Positions 23,116 through 34,202 are shown, counted from the stretch's first letter. The stretch is 64,000 bases of DNA from Setoptus koraiensis (GCA_048013815.1 CM106586.1:992001-1056000); one strand, 5' to 3'. Numbers and translations are program-made. Notes: generated by a model from the sequence alone, not told the origin.

Positions 23116-24148
23116 TAATTGTCAAGCAAAAGCAAGAAATTGAAGACAGCAAGAAAAAAATAGAAGCTCTAGAGCTTAATCTTATGACTTGCACCGAGAA
23201 ACTTGGCACCTATGAGCAGAAGATCAGCGTTCTACAAGAAGGCCAAGCTGTAGCTCAACAGCAGCTTGATAAGCAAGCCAATATCATGAATCGGCTCGAA
23301 GAATTAGAGAGGAAATTGGTTATAGCCACTATTAAAAAAGAGACACAACGACCTCAAGAGGTATCCCAATTGATTCACGTAAACCTAAAGAAGGTGAAGG
23401 TAGAAGTCAAAGAGGAGCCAACTAGTCCACCAAGAAGCGCACCAGAACCTCCAGAGGTGCCAGACGGACCAGCAGTAGCCGCATCATGCGAGCCAGTCGA
23501 ACGACCGATCAGAATGGATGGAATACTGACCAATGTCAACAACAGAGCCTTGGGGCCCGATCATCCTACAGGTACTGATCTCTTAGAGATACAAATTTCG
23601 AGCAAAGGAAGAGAGGACATCAAGATGTCAGTCCACAGGAATACCAAGACGTCAGCCATTGGCAAAATATTCAAGGAACGACTGAACATACCTGATTATA
23701 ACTTCGATGTCCTATATATGGAGTCTGTTTCTCTCCGCACCTGTGAAACCCTATGGGCAGCCGGTCTACGACGACGGCAAACCAACTACTTGGTAGTTGT
23801 ACCTCGTGAGGTCAAGCCTGGCGAAACAATTAAAGCCAACCTGTTAGGCAAGGGGCCTCAGCAGTGATTTACTCGAGGCGAGTAAAATCTGGAAGGGACG
23901 ATTGTGACGGTCGAATCCGCCCTGTCAAACTAACCCGCTAGGGGTCGCCCTCACGAGGGCTATATAAACCGACTCAAGTCACTGAGTCGGTATTCACTCA
24001 TGAGTCGCGTTCGCTCAGTTCATTCGCTCAATACTCACTATAATCAAGTACTCACTCACTGTACAAATATATGTATAATAAAGAAGCCGTGGCCTATCAA
24101 AAAGTAAACGCCCCCAGAATAGCCTACCAGACCGATACGATCGTTACA
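23116..24148 (+). mobile_element. LTR retroelement fossil: 3' open frame, polypurine tract and 3' LTR
   Basis: A frame running to 23867 encodes an N-terminal coiled coil, a K/E/P-rich linker (VKVEVKEEP) and a C-terminal segment of about 80 residues. The strand/helix pattern of that segment (LEIQISSKG … KMSVHRNTKTSAIGKIFKER … FDVLYMES) resembles a SUMO/ubiquitin-like fold. A polypurine tract (CTGGAAGGGA) then abuts a 246-bp LTR (23903-24148, TGTGAC…GTTACA) with TATATAAA at about 23962 and AATAAA at 24077-24082. This is the 3' end of a Ty3/Gypsy-like element; its 5' part is missing, cut at the 869-bp element. Broken by truncation. With no LTR partner in the window it cannot be dated. Confidence 0.65.
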
Positions 24149-25812
24149 ATGCACAAACCAAAAAGTGGGTGTTCCCACTACCCAACCAAGAGGAGATAAT
24201 GGAGGCGGGTAGTGGGGCACAGTTCTTCACGACACTCGACCTCAACTCAGGTTACTGGCAGATGGAGCTTGAGGAAGGGTCGAGACAGTATACAGCCTTC
24301 CAGACATGGGATAACCAATACGAATTTTTGAGGTTACCCTTTGGCCTATCGAATGCGGCCGCGTCTTTCAGCAAGATGATGGCGGCTGTAATGGCAGGAC
24401 TGGTAGGGAACGTCGTCCACGTGTACCTGGACGATCTTATAATAATGTCTAAATCATGGGATCAACACATAAAGAGTTTGACACAGGTCTTAAGCAGAAT
24501 AGAAGACGCTAATCTTACAATCAAGATAACCAAATGCACCTTTGCCAAAGAAGAAGCAGAAATCCTGGGTCACCTCCTAAGCAAGGAGGGAATTAGACCC
24601 CAACCAAGTAAAATCGCAGCCATAGAAGGATTAAGGCCACCACAAAACCTGAAAGAATTAAGACAATTCTTAGGATTCACGGGCTATTATCGAAAGTTCG
24701 TGCCCGCGTTTGCAGCGATATCAGGACCGTTAGCGGACTTGACCAAGAAGACAGCTGCATTCCGGTGGGGAGAAGAAGAGAATAACAGTTTTAATCGGCT
24801 TAAAGAAGCGGTGCTGAAAAGCAAGGCGATTGCCTACTTCAGGCAATACGGAGACGTTCTACTGGAGACAGATGCATCGAGAAAGGGGTTCGCCGGCATA
24901 CTCATGCAGATGCAAGACGGCGAGTGGCGGATCGCAGCGACGACAAGCAGGCGTCTGTCTCAGGGCGAATCGAATTTCAGCGTTACAGAGCTAGAAGGTG
25001 GCGCATTAGTCTACGCTTTACAAAAGTTTAAACCCTTTGTTTATGGCAGGCAGGTAGAGATAATCGTAGACCATTGTGCGCTGTGTTCTTTGGCCAGAGA
25101 TAAGCCGCTTGGCGGCAGACTGGCCAGGTGGGCCATAGCGCTTTCAGAGTTCAACCTTAAAATAACGTACCGATCGGGGCAGCTACATACGGACGTAGAT
25201 TGCCTTTCGAGACAACCTGTCGCCGACAAGGATGATAACCTCGATGAAAAAAGGTTTATATTCGCCTTAATCCCTTTAGTAGACTTTAGAAGCGGTTATG
25301 AGGACGATCAAGAGTGCGGTGAAGCACTAGATAGCATAGAAGGGGGGTTAGGAGACTTTAAGATGACAAACGGTTTCATATACAAGGGGACAAAACTTTT
25401 GGTCCCAGCAGAGTTCCGCAGAGAGATAGTAGAAAATGCTCACGCACAAGGTCACCCGGGCGAGAAGTAGACAACAGCGATAATACAACAGAAATACTTC
25501 TGGAAGAACCTAACAACAGACGTGCAACAACAGGTGAAGCAGTGTCAGGTGTGCCAGTTACACAAGATCCCAAGGGAGAAGCCGTCGGGGCTCATGAATT
25601 CATTTACACCTCACAAGCCTTGGGAGATGATTTGTCTGGACCATCTTGGTCCTTTCGACGAAACGCAGCAAGGGAATCGACACGTGCTGGTAGCCGTGGA
25701 TGCCTTTTCAAAATTTGTTATCGCAGGACCAACGAATTCAACATCGGCCAACGAGATAGCAAATTTTCTGACCGACAGGATTATAGCGGTACATGGAGTA
25801 CCAGCCATGATA
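24149..25812 (+). mobile_element. Ty3/Gypsy pol fossil: reverse transcriptase, RNase H, part of integrase
   Basis: Reverse transcriptase blocks are clear (FPLPNQEEI, TTLDLNSGYWQ, LPFGLSNA, catalytic YLDD at about 24423-24437). The GYYRKFVP connection, RNase H (LLETDASRKGFAG … RLARWAIAL) and the start of integrase (C..C zinc finger, LDHLGPF, VDAFSKF) follow. It begins abruptly after the LTR at 24148 and ends at the rolling-circle element end at 25813, so both ends are truncated. Few breaks are visible in what remains, suggesting moderate age. Whether it belongs to the same element as the upstream LTR cannot be decided. Confidence 0.85.
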
Positions 25813-26419
25813 TTTTTAGCGCTTAATTTTAATTAAGTAGCTATTGATGTGGGTCGGATGGATACGTTTATTCACGTGGGTAGAACAATTCAGTGCTTTT
25901 TTCAACTAGGAAAGAATAGCACGGTGAAAGCTGTACTGTGAGAAATAAACTAGATAAATTTAGAACACTCAAAGCCTACAATGTTGATTAGTTGAATTTA
26001 GCACATAGAATGCTATGCGCGTTCACTTACTAGACGCGATAAGCACGCTGAAAGCTGAGATGCTAACTAGATGAAATTAGCACAGCAGAAGGCTAGCTGT
26101 ATACAATTCGGATTCAGTGCACTGGAAGCTAGAGGTGTTGGAACTAGGAGATTGTAGAACAGTAGATACTATTCAGAATAACTACTGCTTCTCAGCACTG
26201 TCAATGCTGATGTGGCTGAAACTAGACGAGTGTAGCACGCTCAATACTGAGATGTAAAATAGATGAATTCAGCACAGCAGAAGGCTAGCTGTCTATAATT
26301 CTGATTCAGTGCACAGAAAGCTCGATGCATTGTAGCTAAGAGATTACAGCACAGCAGAAACCACCATGAGTAATTTAGTTAGACACACCAATTAGTCAAT
26401 GGCGCACACTTTGTTATGG

Positions 26420-27790
26420 TGCATCAAATTCGAATTTCGAAGTTCGAAATGTGACCATCGAACATTGACCACCGAACACTGGCCACCGAACATCGAACGA
26501 GCAGATGGAACTGTCATCATCTCGCATACACACATTTCAAGTTTATCTTACACTTTAACAAGTAATACTGATCAAATCAGTATTTCGAGCGCTTAATTTT
26601 TCGTGTGGACAAGTATTGTTGAAGGATTCAAAGGAGTTTATCACGACCTGTTAACCACCGAACTTCAAAATGTGACCATCGAACATAGACCATCGAACAA
26701 TGACCACCGAACATCGAACGAGCAGATGGAACTGTCATCAGAAATTCGAAAGAAATTGCATCAATTTGAATTTCGAAGTTCGAAATGTGACCATCGAACT
26801 TCGAATTGTGACCATCGAACTCTGTACAAGCACCTGGAACTCGTATCGGAAATTCGAATTTTCAATTTCGAAGTTCGAAATGTGACCATCGAACATTGAC
26901 CGCCGAACACTGACCACCGAACATCGAACGAGCAGATGGAACTGTCATCATCTCGCATACACACATTTCAAGTTTATCTTACACTTTAACAAGTAATACT
27001 GATCAAATCAGTATTTCGAGCGCTTAATTTTTCGTGTGGACAAGTATTGTTGAAGGATTCAAAGGAGTTTATGACAGCCTGTTAACCACCGAACTTCAAA
27101 ATGTGACCATCGAACATTGACCATCGAACACTGACCACAGAACATCGAACGTACAGATGGAACTGTCATCAGAAATTCGAATTTTCAATTTTCAATTTTC
27201 GAATTTCGAAGATCGAAATGTGACCATCAAACTCTGAACACCGAATTCTGACCATTGAACTCTGTACAAGCACCTGAAATTGGTATTGGAAAATCGAATT
27301 TTTCAATTTCGAAGTTCGAAATGTGACCATCGAACTTCGAATTGTGACCATCGAACTCTGTACAAGCACCTGGAACTCGTATCGGAAATTCGAATTTTTC
27401 AATTTCGAAGTTCGAAATGTGACCATCGAACTTCGAATTGTCACCATCGAACTCTGAACAAGCACTTGGAACTCCAAATTTCTTTCGCAGCATGATTCAC
27501 ATGTTGATTGCATGCGTACGGATTTTGGTAAGATTCTAATGGTCAGTTTCGCCTCAATGAGTAATTTAGTTAGTCACACAAATTAGTCAATGGCGCACAC
27601 TTAGTTATTGTGCATCAATTTCGGATATCGAAGTTCGAATTGTGACCATCGAAATCTGTACGATCACCTGGAACTCGTACCGAAAATTCGAATTTTCAAT
27701 TTCGAATTTCGAAGTTCGAAATGTGACCATCGAACTTCGAATTGTCACCAGCGAACTTCGAATTACGACCATCGAACTCTGTCAAATTCC
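26420..27790. repeat. TTCGAA-rich minisatellite
   Basis: Units combine short palindromic words (TTCGAAGTTCGAAATGTGACCATCGAAC) with spacer phrases such as GAGCAGATGGAACTGTCATCAG or CAAGCACCTGGAACTCGTATCGG. A larger duplication of about 430 bp (26440-26670 against 26870-27100) carries the rolling-circle 3' end with it. The same family recurs at 27620, 50225-50870, 56470-57720 and 63170-63850. Open frames inside it are by-products of the repeat. Confidence 0.8.
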
Positions 27791-28002
27791 CATAGGGTTA
27801 ACATTGTTAACGTTTAGATACTTTAACACAAAGAACAAAAAAAAATTTGTCAAAAACGTCAAAGTCAAATTCCCATAGAGTTAACATTGTTAACGTTTAG
27901 ATACTTTAACACAGAGAAGAAAAAAATTTTTGTCAAAATCGTCAAAGTCAAATTCCCATAGGGTTAACATTGTTAACGTTTAGATACTTTAACACAGGGA
28001 AG
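27781..28002. repeat. 83-bp tandem repeat, about 2.7 copies
   Basis: GTCAAATTCCCATAG starts at 27781, 27864 and 27947, an exact 83-base period. Each unit contains TTAACATTGTTAACGTTTAG and ACTTTAACACA. A reverse-oriented array of the same unit is at about 50020-50230. Confidence 0.85.
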
Positions 28003-28543
28003 AACTGTAATCTCTTAGCTACAAAGCATCTAGCTTCCAGTGTACTAAATCAGAATTGTAGACAGCTAGCCTTCTGCTGTGCTGAATTCATCTATTTTAC
28101 ATCTCAGTATTGAGCGTGCTACACTCGTCTAGTTTCAGCCACATCAGCATTGACAGTGCTGAGAAGCAGTAGTTATTCTGAATAGTATCTACTGTTCTAC
28201 AATCTCCTAGTTCCAACACCTCTAGCTTCCAGTGCACTAAATCCGAATTGTATACAGCTAGCCTTCTGCTGTGCTAAATTCATCTAGTTAGCATCTCAGC
28301 TTTGAGCGTGCTAATCGCGTCTAGTAAGTGAACGCGCATAGCATTCTATGTGCTAAATTTAACTAATCAACATTGTAAGCTTTGAGTGTTCTAAATTTAT
28401 CTAGTTTATTTCTCACAGTACAGCTTTCACCGTGCTATTTTTTCCTAGTTGAAAAAAGCACTGATTTGTTCTACCCACGTGAATAAACGTATCTGCCAGA
28501 ACCACCCCAATAGCTACTTAATTAAAATTAAGCGCTAAAAAGG

Positions 28544-29544
28544 GGGTATTCTATCTAATAGCGCCACACTCCGATTTTCATGAAACTTCACAGATGGAGC
28601 CCACAGGGCCCCCTGACAATACTTTGAGTGGTCCGGAAGTGCGGAAACTTCCGGTTCCGGTTTCACAGAAAATTCAAGATACAAGCTTGAAACTCGGTGT
28701 ACAGCTGTATATCGACGTGCAAAACACAATGCTGCCGATTCCAGATCAACACCACTTCTGGTTCTTTGGATATTCACCCAAAACCGTGATTTTGGGCATG
28801 TCCGCGCTGAAGCGGGGTATTCTATGGAATAGCGTCACGCTCCGAATTTGATGAAACTTCACACCTGAGGCCCGAAGGACCTCCTGAGAACACTTATGAT
28901 GGTCCTGACGTGCGGAAACTTCCGGTTCCGGTTTTACATAAACTTGCAGATACAGCTTAGAAACTTAACATAGAGCCTGATATGACTGTGATGACCAGGT
29001 TGAAGTTATTTTGATATCTGTTGGACTTCCGGTTTTTGAGATAATGAGCGATCGTAATAGAATTCGGCAGTAGACAGTCTGTTGCACAACCTACTTTCGT
29101 GTATGGATTGCAGTCACGTGAGCGGAGGGTAGAGGGCGCAGCCCGATACCCGAAGCGCTCATCAACCCTACCCGAAGGGTTCCCGTCGCACGGAGTCGTC
29201 GCGGGAGCGACGACGGAGATGTGACGGCCTCCAGATTACGAGGCCGCAGGCCGAGTTCTCAGACCCATCACAAGCTGAGCGAAGCTGAGACCTATTTCTG
29301 CCATTCCTTGCTGTAATGGATGCGACCTTGATGAGGTACCAAAAATTACCCCGAAAAAATACCCGCAAATCCCCAAGCGGCTGTCGGGTGCCGTGAAACG
29401 CCCGCTGAGCGGTACCTCGGTTATCTCGGGAACGAAGAATTTCCGCACTTCCGGAATACCCATTGCGGTATCAAAGTACTATACCCTGCCCAAAAATACC
29501 CAAAATAACCCGAAAAAAGTGTGGCGCTATTAGATAGAATAACC
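28544..29544. mobile_element. 1001-bp terminal-inverted-repeat element
   Basis: The left end GGGTATTCTATCTAATAGCG and the right end CGCTATTAGATAGAATAACC form 27-bp terminal repeats with one mismatch. The flanks TAAAAAGG and GAAAAAGG match at 7 of 8 bases, a probable target duplication, with insertion exactly at the end of the rolling-circle element at 28541. Inside are two CGGAAGT/GAAACTTCA blocks, a reverse-oriented copy of the GC hairpin module (29107-29275), and a (C)AAAAATACCC-type stretch shared with the GGGTATTTT family. No transposase. Non-autonomous. Confidence 0.8.
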
Positions 29545-29640
29545 GAAAAAGGAAATGGAGCCGTGGAAGAATATAGAAAGAAGAAGGCTGTGAAGAATCA
29601 GCAAAACTACATGAGACGCCTCAAAGGATCGTGATATTTG
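29545..29640 (+). other. Short unassigned open stretch
   Basis: About 27 codons (…GAVEEYRKKKAVKNQQNYM…) are open and charged, like a fragment of a longer coding region. This is the flank originally next to the rolling-circle end at 28541 before the 1001-bp element entered. Family unknown. Confidence 0.25.
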
Positions 29641-30390
29641 AACATGTTCCCACCTATCCGTTTTGATGATACTCTGTGTGTGTGTTGTGCATGTTGCTCG
29701 CAACATTTTGTGCAAGTATGATCAGAAATCAATTGGTCGTTTTCGAGACAGAAAGAAATTTTGGATGACGGATGTCATGTGAATATCGTGATATTTGAAC
29801 ATGTTCCCACCTATCCGTTTTGATGATACTCTGTGTGTGTGTTGTGCATGTTGCTCGCAACATTTTGTGCAAGTATGATCAGGAATCAATTGGTCGTTTT
29901 CGAGACAGAAAGAAATTTCGGATGACGGATGTCATGTATAGTCATCGATTTCTGAACATGTTCCCACCTATCCGTTTTGATGATACTCTGTGTGTGCAAG
30001 TATTACATTATGTGCGATTTTTGAAACTGTTCTCACCAGGATAAATTCTTGAAACTTTCTAGAGACAGCGAGCACTGTGCCATACACGATCTGTGCAAGT
30101 TTTATCAATTTTCTGTATCTAGTATTGGCGCTATAGGCAATTCTGGATCATGTTAGCTCATTCAATACATGTGATTTCTGATCACATGTGCCCATACATC
30201 ATGTGCAATTTTCGAAACTGTTCTGTTTCTAGTATTGGCGCTATAGGCCATTTTGTGGCACATGTTCTTCCACAGTATGTGCAATTTTCGAAACTGTTCT
30301 CACCAGGATAAATTCTTGAAAAACTTTCTAGAGACAGCTAGCACTTATCACTTCTTAATAAACTGTCCAAACCTCTAAGATTGTTCACTG
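29641..30390. repeat. 157-bp tandem repeat and related degenerate repeats
   Basis: AACATGTTCCCACCTATCCG starts at 29641, 29798 and 29955, an exact 157-base period. More diverged units to 30390 repeat GTATTGGCGCTATAGGC and TTCTCACCAGGATAAATTC. Single units recur at 32155-32400, 36600-36660 and 40970-41200. Confidence 0.8.
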
Positions 30391-30391
30391 G

Positions 30392-30433
30392 AAAAATTAA
30401 GCGCTCTTGTACTGGTATAATCAGTATAACTTG
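30392..30433 (+). mobile_element. Rolling-circle (HINE-like) 3' end, diverged
   Basis: AAAAATTAAGCGCTC is followed by a partly decayed hairpin (GTACTGGTATAATCAGTATA) and ACTTG. It is the same 3' end as at 51169, with mismatches in the stem, so an older copy. Confidence 0.6.
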
Positions 30434-30589
30434 TGTTTTCGAAAATCAGCCATAGTTTCCAAGTTTGTCAAGATAAAATTGCAAATTTTCGCACACTAGA
30501 TAGGCATAGATAGACTGTCCGACAGTGCGAATTCGGTGGCTTTCGAATGAATTTTTCAATCTTTTTTTCTTGGAAACTTTAACACAGGA

Positions 30590-31592
30590 ATTGAGAGACT
30601 CAAATCTCCATAGGGTTAACATGTGTAATGTTTAGATATTTTAACACGGGATTTGAAAAACTCAAATCTCCATAGACTTAGCATGAGTAATGTTTAGATA
30701 TTTTAACATGGTAATCGAGAGACTCAAATCTCCATAAGGTTAACATGTGTAATTTTTAGATACTTTAACATCAATCAACCATTGATCGAATCCGACTAAG
30801 GTGCTGCGAAATTCCCCATCATTGAATTAACCTTCTTCGTGCTTAACCAACAAATGATCTCTGGTCTCACTCGAACCACGAATGTAAACAAGCTACAGAG
30901 CCAACTATCTACACACGAGACTTGTAATTATCAATTTGTATACAAGTAAACGAGCCAGGTATCTACACACTAAATGTAGAAATTCATCAATAAGTGAACA
31001 GCCTGCAGAGCCAGCTATCTACACACGAGACTGTGAAGCAACAACATGTAAACAAATTTTGAACAGCTAGAATGTGATGATGAGGTGGCAGACTTAGATT
31101 AAGATCATGTCTGTAGCTCACTGTGTATTAGGGAGCGGAGCTACTTAAGTCTCAATCAAGCTGCAGCTTACTGTGTGCTGAGGAGGTGGAGCGACTTAAG
31201 TCTCAATCAAGCTGTAGCTTACTGTGTGCTAGAGAGCGTAGCGACTTAAATCTCGATCAAGCTGAAGCTTACTGTGTGCTGAGGAGGTGGAGCGACTTAA
31301 GTCTGGAAATAGTGTGTAGCTTACTGTGTGCTGGGGAGGTGGAGCGACTTAAGTCTCAATCAAGCTGTAGCTTACTGTGTGCTGAGGAGGTGGAGCGACT
31401 TAAGTCTCAATCAAGCTGAAGGTACTGTGTGCTGAGGAGGTGAAGCGACTTAGGTCTCAATCAAGCTGAAGCTTTCTGTGTGCTGAGGAGGGGGCATGAC
31501 TCAAAATTGTAGGCTTGTGTGTGGATTGCCCCCTCCATTTAGGATCCAACATCACTACATCATTAGCGCTTAATTGAAATTAAGCGCTAAAA
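30590..31592 (-). mobile_element. Rolling-circle element, type B, with 62-bp and 51-bp minisatellites
   Basis: Reading on the - strand, it starts at 31592 with the palindromic 5' end (31563-31590, TTAGCGCTTAATT and its complement around GA). It passes through a 51-bp minisatellite (31136-31500; GACTTAAGTCTCAATCAAGC…), a unique region of about 350 bp and a 62-bp repeat (30590-30780; CTCAAATCTCCATAGGGTTA). The same order recurs at 57715-59236. No coding capacity is evident. Confidence 0.7.
31136..31500 (+). repeat. 51-bp minisatellite, about 7 units
   Basis: The unit contains CAATCAAGCTGTAGCTTACT and GTGCTGAGGAGGTGGAGCGA. Because 51 is a multiple of 3, one frame stays open through the array as a 17-residue repeat (ERLKSQSSCSLLCAEEV), but there is no start context or flanking coding sequence. 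A larger array lies at 58395-59130. Confidence 0.85.
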
Positions 31593-32150
31593 GGAATTTA
31601 TGTCGATAACTGGCTTGTTATACCCTCCCAAACCTGTTATTACCAGATGGGGAACTTGGTTGAGGACCGCGGACTATTATTGCTCAAATCTTTCCTCTGT
31701 TAAACAATATCTGGCCTCACGAAATTCAAAGGATCCAACTAACTGCTTGAAAGTGTGTATCTCGGCCATCGAAGATGGTGATTTGGAGACGGAACTATAT
31801 AGTATCTCAGACTATCTATTCATAGCTGATGTAATTGAGCGACTTGAAACTCAGAATTTGACAATGGATGAAGTATTAAAGATTGTCAAAGACACAAAAA
31901 ACAAGATTGACCAGCTTAAACTCAAAGAACCTAGCCTTAAACCGGAGAAAGCATTGGACAAGAATCCTGACTTTCGAAATTTATGCAACCTTAGTAGTTT
32001 AGAAGAGAAAATACAGTTCAAATTCGCACCTTTGACATCATGTGATGTAGAGCGATCCTTCTCTAAGACCAAATCAATTTTTTCTGCCAATCGAAGTAAT
32101 TTTACTACTGACAATTTAAATATTTTATTCAATTTTTTAATTAGGTAAAT
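31593..32150 (+). pseudogene. hAT-family transposase, C-terminal fragment
   Basis: About 180 residues end in the hAT dimerisation signature (CDVERSFSKTKSIFSANRSNF … LNILFNFL) and a stop near 32148. The N-terminal zinc finger and most of the catalytic core are missing. The fragment begins at the rolling-circle 5' end at 31592 and is followed by a 157-bp-type repeat, so it lies wholly between mobile-element ends. The remaining frame has no internal stop. Confidence 0.8.
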
Positions 32151-32154
32151 CATG

Positions 32155-33000
32155 TAAATATCGTGATATCTAAACATGTTCACACCTATCCGTTTTGATG
32201 ATACTCTGTTAGTGTGTTGTACATGTTACTCGCAACAATCTGTGCTAGTATGATCAGCCATCAATAGGCCGTCTTCGAAACAGAGAGAAATTTAGGATGA
32301 CGGATGTCATGTGAATATCGTGATTTCTGAACATGTTCCCACCTATCCGTTTTGATGATGCTGCGTGCATGTTGCTTGCAACATTCTGTCGTCTATCTTC
32401 GCCGCCTCTATTTCCGCCTTTTTCTGGTAGTTTTTTCAAAGTCATCATTTTTGGGCCGATATTTTGCTAGACTATATCCAACCTTAAGCCGCATACTGAT
32501 AAGATGATGAATAACCGCTGAAGATGTGCTAGAGATATAGCGTGAATTTAACCAGCCGATAGGTGTGATAGTGACCAAGTTGTTGATTAAGAGGTGTCGT
32601 GATGATGTTTTGTTGTTGACATGTGCCAAATTGTGATGATGTTTCAGTTGATTATATGTACCAGGTTGCCGATTGGTCATGAACCGTATGGAGTTTGGAA
32701 CTATGATTCCTGTGCTATAGTATCTAGACATTACACATGTTGGCTCTATGGAGATTTGGAATTTGATATCTGCCAATTATCAACTCACAAAACTGTGCGC
32801 TCTTGATACTGATAAGATCAGTATTACAAGTTATACATGTAATATTCAATTGAAAATTAGATATCATGTTCGAGTGTTTATACAAACTCAGGACACTCTT
32901 GAGCTGATGAGCCATTCTCTTGCCGAATTGTTATGTTTCTCAGAAAGCAACATACATGAGTCTCGTCACTTTCGAACGCCACGCAGGCACCCGCAGAACA
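32155..33000. other. 157-bp-type repeats, decayed rolling-circle 3' end and unassigned AT-rich sequence
   Basis: Two diverged 157-bp units occupy about 32155-32400. At 32790-32830, GTGCGCTCTTGATACTGATAAGATCAGTATTACAAG-like sequence is a decayed copy of the rolling-circle 3' hairpin. Between them a - strand frame of about 120 codons (32408-32776) resembles no family I know. Confidence 0.45.
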
Positions 33001-33016
33001 TTGGCGCCACATTTAC

Positions 33017-33460
33017 TTACAGTATCAAGTTTGGGTAGCCTAAATCTTCTAGAAGCCACTCTAGGTTGTCCTCGTCCCAGACATTCGTCCGATTGCTCCC
33101 TGTGCCCAAGGTCGCTTTGTAAGTGATGGGTATGATGGGAGGCACGTTAAAACGTATTATTTTTTCTAAAATTTTAATGTAGGCCGCGGCCAACGCTAGC
33201 GTCTGATCTGGGGCGAGATTGGGTTCGAGCGGGTGCTCCGGCAACTGCGGCCGCAATCGAGTGTTGATGACTGGAGCCAATGTTCTGGCTGAGTCGCAGA
33301 TAGAGTCTACATCACACAGCCTATCGCGACCGAGCAAATCATTTAAATGAGGACAGATGCGTCCGTCCAACCAATTCATCTTTATATCTGCTAAAGTCAG
33401 AGAAAGGTCGTTCAAATATATCTTCATTTTGCTAATATAGAACAGTTTAGCTCCAACCAA
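33017..33460 (-). CDS. Unidentified open reading frame, about 147 codons
   Basis: This - strand frame has balanced, protein-like composition, with segments such as DRLCDVDSICDSART, DQTLALAAAYIKILEKI and DEDNLEWLLEDLGY. It lies back to back with the DDE transposase fragment on the + strand and may be a second gene of that element or part of another. I recognise no motif. No signal peptide or membrane segment is evident. Confidence 0.35.
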   Translation of the reverse strand: MVGAKLFYISKMKIYLNDLSLTLADIKMNWLDGRICPHLNDLLGRDRLCDVDSICDSARTLAPVINTRLRPQLPEHPLEPNLAPDQTLALAAAYIKILEKIIRFNVPPIIPITYKATLGTGSNRTNVWDEDNLEWLLEDLGYPNLIL

Positions 33461-33519
33461 TTCAAAGGCGTGATCGTCAGTTCTTGCACCAAGCTTTAAG
33501 CGATGGGTAGGACACGGTA

Positions 33520-34202
33520 GTGGAAGATTGGCTACTATCCCTGTCTCTCATTTATATTCGCTGTTTGACGCACAGATTCATTTCTCACCTCTTCTACTCT
33601 ATGCAAAGGTCTACTTGGCTCCAACCAAAACAAATATTGAGGTTTGTTCCAATAAAACTCTCGCCTATCCATCAGACGTCTCTAAATTCATGTTGAGACT
33701 TGCGAGTGGAAGGAAAGTGAACGACCTTGATTTCTCCGACAAATCCGCAGCTTCCAGATACATCTCTAAGGTGCGTGATTGTCTCACCCAGAGTTTTGTT
33801 CCGTCTCATCTCGGTTTCTGATCTCTCGACCGTGAGACGGCTGTCAGACGTTATATTAGACCTCTTGCTCGCAAGTTGTTCATTTTTGACAAGCCTAACA
33901 ACACCGTTCTGGTCATGGATGGCACTTATCTGTTTCTTCAGAAAAGTAACCATTTCGCTTGTAGAAGGGCAAATTATTGTACATACAAGAATAGACACCT
34001 CGTCAAACCATTCACTATTTGCACGAGTGATGGTTTTATTCTAGCAATGATGGGCCCCTACATGGCCAAGAATAATGACGGCTCTATTCTCATAGAGATC
34101 CTTGACAGTGGAAGCGATCTAAGGAATTGGATCCACGAGGATGATTACTTCGTACTGGATAGAGGTTTTAGGGATGCTCTATCGCTGCTTGAACATTTGA
34201 AT
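33520..34202 (+). pseudogene. DDE_Tnp_4-type transposase fragment
   Basis: An upstream part looks helical and DNA-binding-like (SDVSKFMLRLASG…). It is followed by a nuclease core: VLVMDGTYLFLQKS (first catalytic Asp), HLVKPFTICTSDG, NNDGSILIEIL and DDYFVLDRGFRDAL (later Asp). This matches the Tnp_4 DDE family known from Harbinger-like and related animal transposons. The frame is continuous except for one in-frame TGA at 33819-33821 between the two parts. The 3' end is cut by the terminal-repeat element starting at about 34205. Confidence 0.75.

Larger units (their letters stand above)
25813..28541. mobile_element. Fold-back pair of rolling-circle (HINE-like) elements with about 540-bp inverted arms
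   Basis: The left arm (25813 to about 26352) starts TTTTTAGCGCTTAATTTT. The right arm (about 28003-28541) is its near-identical reverse complement and ends AAAATTAAGCGCTAAAAA. Each arm is an array of degenerate units of about 40 bp built round AACTAGA…TAGCAC…GCTGAGATGCT. Between the arms are a TTCGAA-rich minisatellite and an 83-bp tandem repeat. Two reversed 3' ends (hairpin around TACTGATCAAATCAGTA then TTTCGAGCGCTTAATTTTT) lie at 26558-26602 and 26988-27032. That suggests a + copy and a - copy fused head to head by nested insertion. Flanks differ on the two sides and no target duplication is visible. Confidence 0.7.

Noticed and set aside
25813-25837. Reading the TTTTTAGCGCTTAATTTT ends as LTR or Polinton termini
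   Set aside because: No long direct terminal repeats, target duplications, polymerase B or capsid genes accompany them; the subterminal inverted repeats and 3' hairpin fit rolling-circle elements better.
26603-27878. Multiple 60-110 codon frames in TTCGAA arrays
   Set aside because: They repeat with the minisatellite unit on both strands and carry no protein-family signal.
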